From: Hybos culiciformis
Taxonomy: Eukaryota; Arthropoda; Insecta; Diptera; Hybotidae
NCBI GenBank assembly: GCA_964007475.1
Contig: OZ023274.1
Location: forward strand, 32,870,861-32,934,860
Direction: 5' to 3'
DNA: 64,000 nucleotides
Shown: positions 59,501 through 64,000 of the stretch, in pieces
Numbering within the stretch: position 1 is the stretch's first letter
How the letters are laid out: each line of letters opens with the position of its first letter
Program-made: the position numbers and the translations under genes
The notes under the pieces: generated by a model
What the model was told of the DNA's origin: nothing
The model's database searches: none
Seen by the model: the letters and a program-made list of their open reading frames with translations, nothing else

Positions 59501-62500
59501 ACGTCACGTAGAGAAAAAATTCTCGAATGGAAAATATTAAATAAAAAACTATGTGCCCAAATTATAGTACTTGGACACATTTATCTGGATCATCCACCCC
59601 CTGGGATAGTACAATCAGAAATTGTTGAAATTCTGCCTATTCTTCTATTAGGTGGTGGTGGACCTCCCCGTCCACCTGGTCCTCCACCTAAAAAAAATAG
59701 TATTTAAAAATATATTTTATTTTATAGCATTTTAATAATTATTACCTCCTCCCCCACTTCCCCATCCTCCGCCGCCACCTCTACTATCTCTTCTATTTTG
59801 ATCATTGCCATTCATTAAGCTGGTTATGGGTGCCATTAATGACATAAAACTAGGAAAAAAAAACAAAATATAAGCAATTATTCAAATTTTGTTGGATAAA
59901 ACAATTTCATTGTGTTGCAAATGAATTTGCTCATTTTCTGCTTTTTAACAAAATAAATAAATTTTAATAATGAATAGAATAAATAATATTAAGTACCTTA
60001 CTTTGTAAAATTGGCATGTCAGGAGTATCTATTATTATACAGGGTGAGAAGAATTCTTGTCCTAAGAAATTCAATTATTCTGCTCAAATTATAGAAAACC
60101 ATAAAGACGTGGGTACAGAGCCTGTTCTATTTCTCTAGTATGGTTCCAACATTATTTGTAGAGATAAGCTAATTTGCATTGAAAATAATTATTTATCTTT
60201 TACAACTGATCAATAACTTTTTCTACGTTAAGAATTTTTCATTTTTATGAAATGAACATCTGATGATGAGGTTGAAGGTTTAAAGTTAAATTATGAAAAC
60301 AGGAAGCAAATCAAAATTTATCATTTGATTATTTCCAAACTATGTTTAACTGCGCAGCGTTTTGAATTTTCAATTTAAATGAAAAAAAAAAAAAATAAAA
60401 AATCATTAATTAACTCACAATGCCACTAAAAATGCATAAAATCCAGAAAATATTCCCACAAACCAATCCCAATTGTAGGGTTGTTTTTGTAAAACTCGTC
60501 CATCTAAAATAAAAAGAAAAATGCTTTTAGTAGTTATAAATACAAGACTTAAAAATATTTTTTTATTATACTTCTATCGATGTAAACCATTTTAATTATT
60601 TTAATTTACTTAAAAATTTGCTTAATAATATTATTATTCATTTAATTTAAAAAGATTTCGATTTTGCTCGTGTTGAAATTGAAATAAAAAAAAATATGAC
60701 GTGTTTGACTTGACGTTAATGTCATTGTTTTAATTAGGGACAGAAATAAATAATACTTAAAATAGAGAAGTTGCAAGTAAACTATTTAGTTTATGTATTT
60801 ATATTTTATTTTAGTTTGCATTTTGAAGTTGCAAGTAAACTATTTAGTTTATGTATTTATATACAGTGGTCGAAGTGACATGCTAAAAGTGGTGGGATGG
60901 TTAAAAAAAATTTAAGAGCAGGTTGAGGCTCTTGGGGTTTTCTTTCGTTTTGTCCTTTTTTAGTAGAAAAATGACTCATCCAAACAACTTTATTTTAATT
61001 TTAACAGCTTCAACCCTTGCGTTGTGTCTTTGTTATTCCTAAATCTTTAATGAACTGCACATAGAACATCCTACTCCACTTTCTTTAACTGTTATATTTA
61101 TATGTTTCTAACTTTTCACACCATTGCGTGTTTGGTAATCTAGGAACTTTAAAGTATTGGGCTCCTTTAATGTCCTATCTTGGCTTAATGTACTAAGTAC
61201 ATTCATTCAAATGCTCTTCTACCTCCGCCTTTATATCTCCTGCTGTTCTTCAATTTTTCTTTTTTTTATTAAAAAATTTAACAATTTAAAAAAAAAAAAT
61301 TCAAACAAAATTTGGAAGTTAACTACAGATGGAGAATATTCAAAATTTGATCGGGTAAAAATTGAAATTTACGAAAAGCTGCGAAAATTGTTACAAAAAA
61401 AATAACTACATGGCCAATTAGCATAGCCGGGCAAAATACTTGTAATTTCAAAATAGTGTAATTCGAAATTACTAATTCAATTACATTTTGTAATTTGTAA
61501 TGTGTAATTCAATTACATTGGTAGATTCGTAATTAGGAGAATGTAATTTTAATTCGTTAATTCATATTTGTAATTTGTATTTAGTAATTTGTATTTCTAT
61601 ATACTTGTAATTTCAAAATACTTTTACTTCTTTCAAATTACTTAGCGTTAAAAATTTATCTCTTTACTTGACTGTAAAATTCGTATGTGTTAGAAATTTA
61701 AATAAAATAAAAAAAAGTAAGCTTTCTTTTCGTGTTTTAATTTCTCAATCTCAATAGAACTTTTATTTTAAATTTTTTATTTTTTGTTTTTAATACTGGA
61801 TAATTTGTAATTGTAATTTTGTAATTTTAAATTACATTATTGTAATTGGAACCAAAAATAGTGTAATTTCAAATTACTAATTTGTAATTTTTAATTAAAC
61901 AAAAAATGTAATTTAATTTCAGTAATTTAATTTGAGGTAAATTTTTGTGTATTTTGTAATTTGTAATTTAAATTACATTCGCATGTATTTTGCCCGGCTA
62001 TGCCAATTAGTAACCAAAATATCTACTATTTACTATTACTATTTACTATTACTATTACTATTTACTATTACTATTAAATGAGGCTTTTAACTCATTTAAA
62101 ATTATTTTTAATTTTTTTTTAACAAACATTTTTAAAATTCATAAAAAAAATTATTTAAAATTTAAAAAAAATATGTTCCGGGATGCATTTTTCCATCCTA
62201 AGAAGTGGTGGGATGAGTTTAGAATTATTTAGAAGTACCGGGATGGCATCCCACCCCATCCCGCCTCACTTCGAGCTCTGTTTATATATTTATATTTTTT
62301 TTTTCAACCTATGGCACAATTCAAATATAAATACAGTACCAACAATGATTGTCTGGAAAAAGCTCATATAGACTAATTAAGTTAAATTTAATATGCATAC
62401 ATTATGTAATTCTATTCCAATTTCCGACCAAGTCATTTAACTATTAAAAAAAAGACTCAAGCTCTTTCCTCTTTGCGAAAACTATATACAAAAAAAATCA

Positions 62501-63590
62501 TTCCAAATTCTAATCCTCAACTATCAGTATATTTTTACACAAAAAGAAACAATATTAAATTATAATGTTTTTTCAAAACAAAAATAGAAAAAGACAAACA
62601 ATGTGAGAAGAATGTTCATTATATAAAAATAAAATAATTTTAGGTGTTGGAAAAACTTGTCTCACTCATTTAATAGCACATAATGAAGCTTTAACACAAC
62701 CCGGTTGGACTGTAGGATGTTCAATTGAAGTTAAATTACATGAATACAAAGAAGGTACACCATTGCAAAATACTTTTTTCATTGAACTATGGGATATTGG
62801 TGGTTCATTAAGTCATAAAAATACACGAAATTGTTTTTATAATTCTATTAATGGTATTATATTGGTACATGATTTAACGAATAGAAGAAGTCATGAAAAT
62901 TTAAAAGAATGGTTATTTGAAATCTTAGAAAAAGATGGAAAAGACACATTTAAAGGTGCTGTCGGAAATGAATCTGATTTTGATCCTGAACAATTTTTAG
63001 GATCAACTCAAATACCTATTTTAGTAATAGGTACCAAATTAGACTTGCTAGATGAAAAAAGGCGAACAAAGAATTTCCAAAAAACAGGTGGAATTGGTAG
63101 GATTCTTAGATAAATTTTAAGTAAACAACTGTTTTTATTATTTAAAAAAATTTTTAATCTAAATACAGCCGAACAATGTGGAGCCGAAGAAATTTGGCTC
63201 AACTGCCATGAAAATAGGAGTCTCGCTGCTGGAACAACTGATGCAGTGAAAATATCTAGGTTTTTTGATAAAATAATTGAAAAAAAACATTATACTAAAG
63301 ATGGGTCATTAACGTCAAGCTCTGGATTGTAAGAATTTTATTTTTAATTTAGTAAAAGATAGCTAGTTTATTATACGTATGTCTATTTGATACAAATGAA
63401 TTCAAATAATATTTATTGAACTTTTTTTTTTAGTATGGCAGAACGAAGAAAACCATTAACAACAGGTCCTAATATATCACCAGCAATATCACCATTTCAA
63501 GCTCCAGGCGGAAGTGGAAATATTTTGTCATCAACATTGAAATCTTCTGAAGCCATGTCGCCTTTGACATCCTTCAAAACATTTGCATAA
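56537..63590 (+). CDS. RABL3: RABL3, Rab-like small GTPase
   Basis: Four exons (56537-56582, 62644-63096, 63169-63328, 63434-63590) join in phase to 271 residues (human RABL3 has 236). RABL3 is an atypical Rab-like GTPase without C-terminal prenylation cysteines. GTP-binding motifs are intact: P-loop GDSGVGKT (13-20), WDIGG (65-69) and TKLD (146-149). Family-specific blocks are PGWTVGCSIEVKLHEYKEGT, FYNSINGIILVHDLTN and DFDPEQF. The C-terminal exon is Ser/Pro-rich and ends without a CaaX or CC motif, as expected. The exon-1 ATG gives MAKIDKVRIILVGDSG, split after the Gly of the P-loop. Intron 1 is 6,061 bp, far longer than others in this gene cluster. It hosts selenoprotein K on the opposite strand and two nested hAT elements. 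Confidence 0.96.
56583..59460. other. Left part of RABL3 intron 1, no gene seen
   Basis: Mostly AT-rich. A less biased patch at 57030-57730 contains an open frame (57125-57373) with no recognisable domain and a GGGGGCCGGGCC run near 57533. It may be the relic of a mobile element, but no ends or motifs were found. The 3' UTR of the nested minus-strand SELENOK gene should end in this stretch. Confidence 0.5.
59461..59506 (-). promoter_or_regulatory. SECIS element of selenoprotein K
   Basis: On the minus strand, 75 bases after the SELENOK stop, the order is TGAC, helix strand GTGTTATTCC, unpaired TAAA, a 5-bp mini-stem CCCTT-TAT-AAGGG, C, helix strand GGAATAATAT and C-TGA. The two helix strands pair over ten positions with two G-U pairs. 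The tandem TGA/TGA core and the unpaired AA in the apical region fit a form-2 SECIS, which recruits SBP2 to recode UGA as selenocysteine. The basal helix outside the core pairs only weakly by eye. It lies 84 bases from the UGA codon, within the working range. Confidence 0.82.
59581..60590 (-). CDS. SELENOK: Selenoprotein K with in-frame UGA selenocysteine codon
   Basis: Four minus-strand exons, 60590-60572, 60503-60419, 59849-59746 and 59687-59581, give 104 residues with UGA at 59592-59590 read as Sec102, then Ser-Arg and a TAA stop. Selenoprotein K is a small ER membrane protein linked to ER-associated degradation and palmitoylation complexes. The start MVYIDRNGRV is the family signature. 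One membrane helix follows (about 20-43, WFVGIFSGFYAFLVAFFMSL). The cytosolic tail is Gly/Arg-rich and ends PNRRIGRISTISDCTIPGGG-Sec. PNRRIGRI and the GG-Sec end match the fly and human proteins. An annotation pipeline that treats UGA as stop would cut only three residues, so the error would be easy to miss. The gene is nested in RABL3 intron 1, with its SECIS just downstream and a hAT element 274 bp upstream of its ATG. Confidence 0.93.
60767..60862 (+). repeat. Perfect 38-bp direct repeat upstream of SELENOK
   Basis: GAAGTTGCAAGTAAACTATT then TAGTTTATGTATTTATAT occurs at 60767-60804 and 60825-60862 without mismatch, with 20 bases between. The hAT element's left target duplication (TTTATATA, 60856-60863) overlaps the end of the second copy. 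The repeat lies 177-272 bp upstream of the SELENOK ATG, probably in or near its promoter. Confidence 0.95.
61020..61091 (-). pseudogene. hAT transposase zinc-finger-like relic
   Basis: On the minus strand, VKESGVGCSMCSSLK followed after a one-base frameshift by KDLGITKTQR resembles the GxGCSxCxxxKxLGxxKT segment near the N-terminus of some hAT-derived transposase proteins. Flanking sequence in the same strand is interrupted by stops. It fits the orientation of a decayed transposase gene inside the outer hAT element. The call rests on one short motif, so it is tentative. Confidence 0.35.
61422..62002. mobile_element. Inner hAT MITE built of TAATTTGTAATT repeats
   Basis: Perfect 18-bp inverted ends, CATAGCCGGGCAAAATAC (61422-61439) and its inverse (61985-62002), are flanked by perfect 8-bp target duplications CCAATTAG (61414-61421 and 62003-62010). 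The 581-bp body has no coding frame. It is made of degenerate repeats of GTAATT / AATTAC such as TTTGTAATTTGTAAT, in both orientations. It has inserted into the older hAT element at 60864-62280. The identical ends and target copies suggest recent insertion. Confidence 0.92.
62031..62075 (+). repeat. TACTAT/TTACTA microsatellite
   Basis: Irregular repeats of ACTATT and ACT (CTACTATTTACTATTACTAT and onward) lie 20 bp right of the inner hAT MITE, inside the outer element. This is simple sequence with no function seen. Confidence 0.9.
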
Positions 63591-63719
63591 ATTTGTGATA
63601 ATTATTATAATAATAATAATAATTTTTTGTATGTACATTCGAATTTTATGGAAAATAATGTTGTGTTATTATAATCAGTATTTTTATGACAATAACATTT
63701 TATTTATTTATTTATTTAA

Positions 63720-63725
63720 AATAAA
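63720..63725 (+). terminator. RABL3 polyadenylation signal
   Basis: AATAAA lies 130 bases after the RABL3 stop, following TTTATTTATTTA repeats. Spacing is plausible. To the window end (63726-64000) no further gene is seen. Confidence 0.45.
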
Positions 63726-64000
63726 GGTTAAGCGTAAAGTCCAATATATATTATGAGAAATAAGTCATAAATAACAACTAAAATGATATTAGTTATTTGG
63801 ATTATAAATAATTCTTATTCTACTATAATAAATTTAGTAAGGCAAGTTCGGTACATTATTATGTTGAAATTCTGTCACTTAATTTCGAATCCTAGATACA
63901 TAAACTGAAATACGTATCTTTTCACTTTACGATATTTATTTATTTATGAAGTATTTGAACAGATCTATAATAAGCGTTCTACATATTTCAGTTTTGATAA

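Larger units (their letters stand above)
60864..62280. mobile_element. Outer hAT element, split by a second hAT insertion
   Basis: It starts CAGTGGTCGAAGTGA and ends TCACTTCGAGCTCTG, inverted repeats with two mismatches. It is flanked by perfect 8-bp duplications TTTATATA (60856-60863 and 62281-62288). Inside each end are GGTGGGATGG-type motifs in inverted order. The total is 1,417 bp; without the inner element and its duplicated target, about 828 bp. A broken transposase zinc-finger-like relic lies on the minus strand. The open frame at 61157-61405 (plus) is inside this element and has no recognised domain. Confidence 0.85.

Noticed and set aside
61157..61405. 82-residue frame upstream of RABL3 exon 2
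   Set aside because: It lies wholly inside the outer hAT element and has no recognised transposase motif; the transposase-like relic there is on the other strand.

Overview
The window is nuclear DNA of an animal, almost certainly an insect. It is very AT-rich, full of A/T homopolymers, and its genes are split by GT-AG introns. The strongest taxonomic signal is a neurotactin gene that is nearly colinear with Drosophila Nrt, an arthropod gene. The order cannot be fixed from sequence alone. An intact selenoprotein K with its UGA codon and a SECIS argues against lineages reported to have lost selenoproteins, such as Hymenoptera, Lepidoptera, Tribolium and the pea aphid.

Region 1-35 kb holds no gene I can support. 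It is AT-rich non-coding DNA carrying mobile-element relics: a 299-bp hAT MITE with 8-bp target duplication (3858-4156), a hAT element with a transposase tail (6901-7312), an internally deleted pogo/Tigger element (10062-11614), a decayed hAT-like piece (about 14.5 kb) and a Tigger-type MITE (21182-21632). A compound satellite locus lies at 27257-30489: about 16 copies of a 105-bp repeat and then about 4.4 copies of a 219-bp repeat, separated and closed by copies of one conserved block and by tRNA-Tyr-like sequences. A perfect 23-bp-arm hairpin lies at 9959-10009.

Region 35-64 kb is gene-rich. The order is neurotactin (+), ST7 (-), an MFSD6-like transporter (+), BLOC1S6/pallidin (-), TFIIE-alpha (-) and RABL3 (+). 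Selenoprotein K (-) is nested in the 6-kb first intron of RABL3. I rebuilt complete exon structures for all seven; exon phases join and CDS lengths divide by three: 835, 497, 577, 116, 421, 271 and 104 residues. ST7/MFSD6 and TFIIE-alpha/RABL3 are divergent pairs. The space between ST7 and MFSD6 contains a CpG-rich block with inverted and direct repeats, and a lone exon-like open stretch on the plus strand.

Just upstream of SELENOK a hAT element (TSD TTTATATA) has been split by a second hAT MITE (TSD CCAATTAG), giving a dated insertion series. The genes are unrelated housekeeping or cell-surface functions and do not form one pathway. No new biochemical system stands out. The most notable items are the nested UGA/SECIS gene, the compound satellite, the nested transposons and the pogo derivative with nine copies of one short motif.
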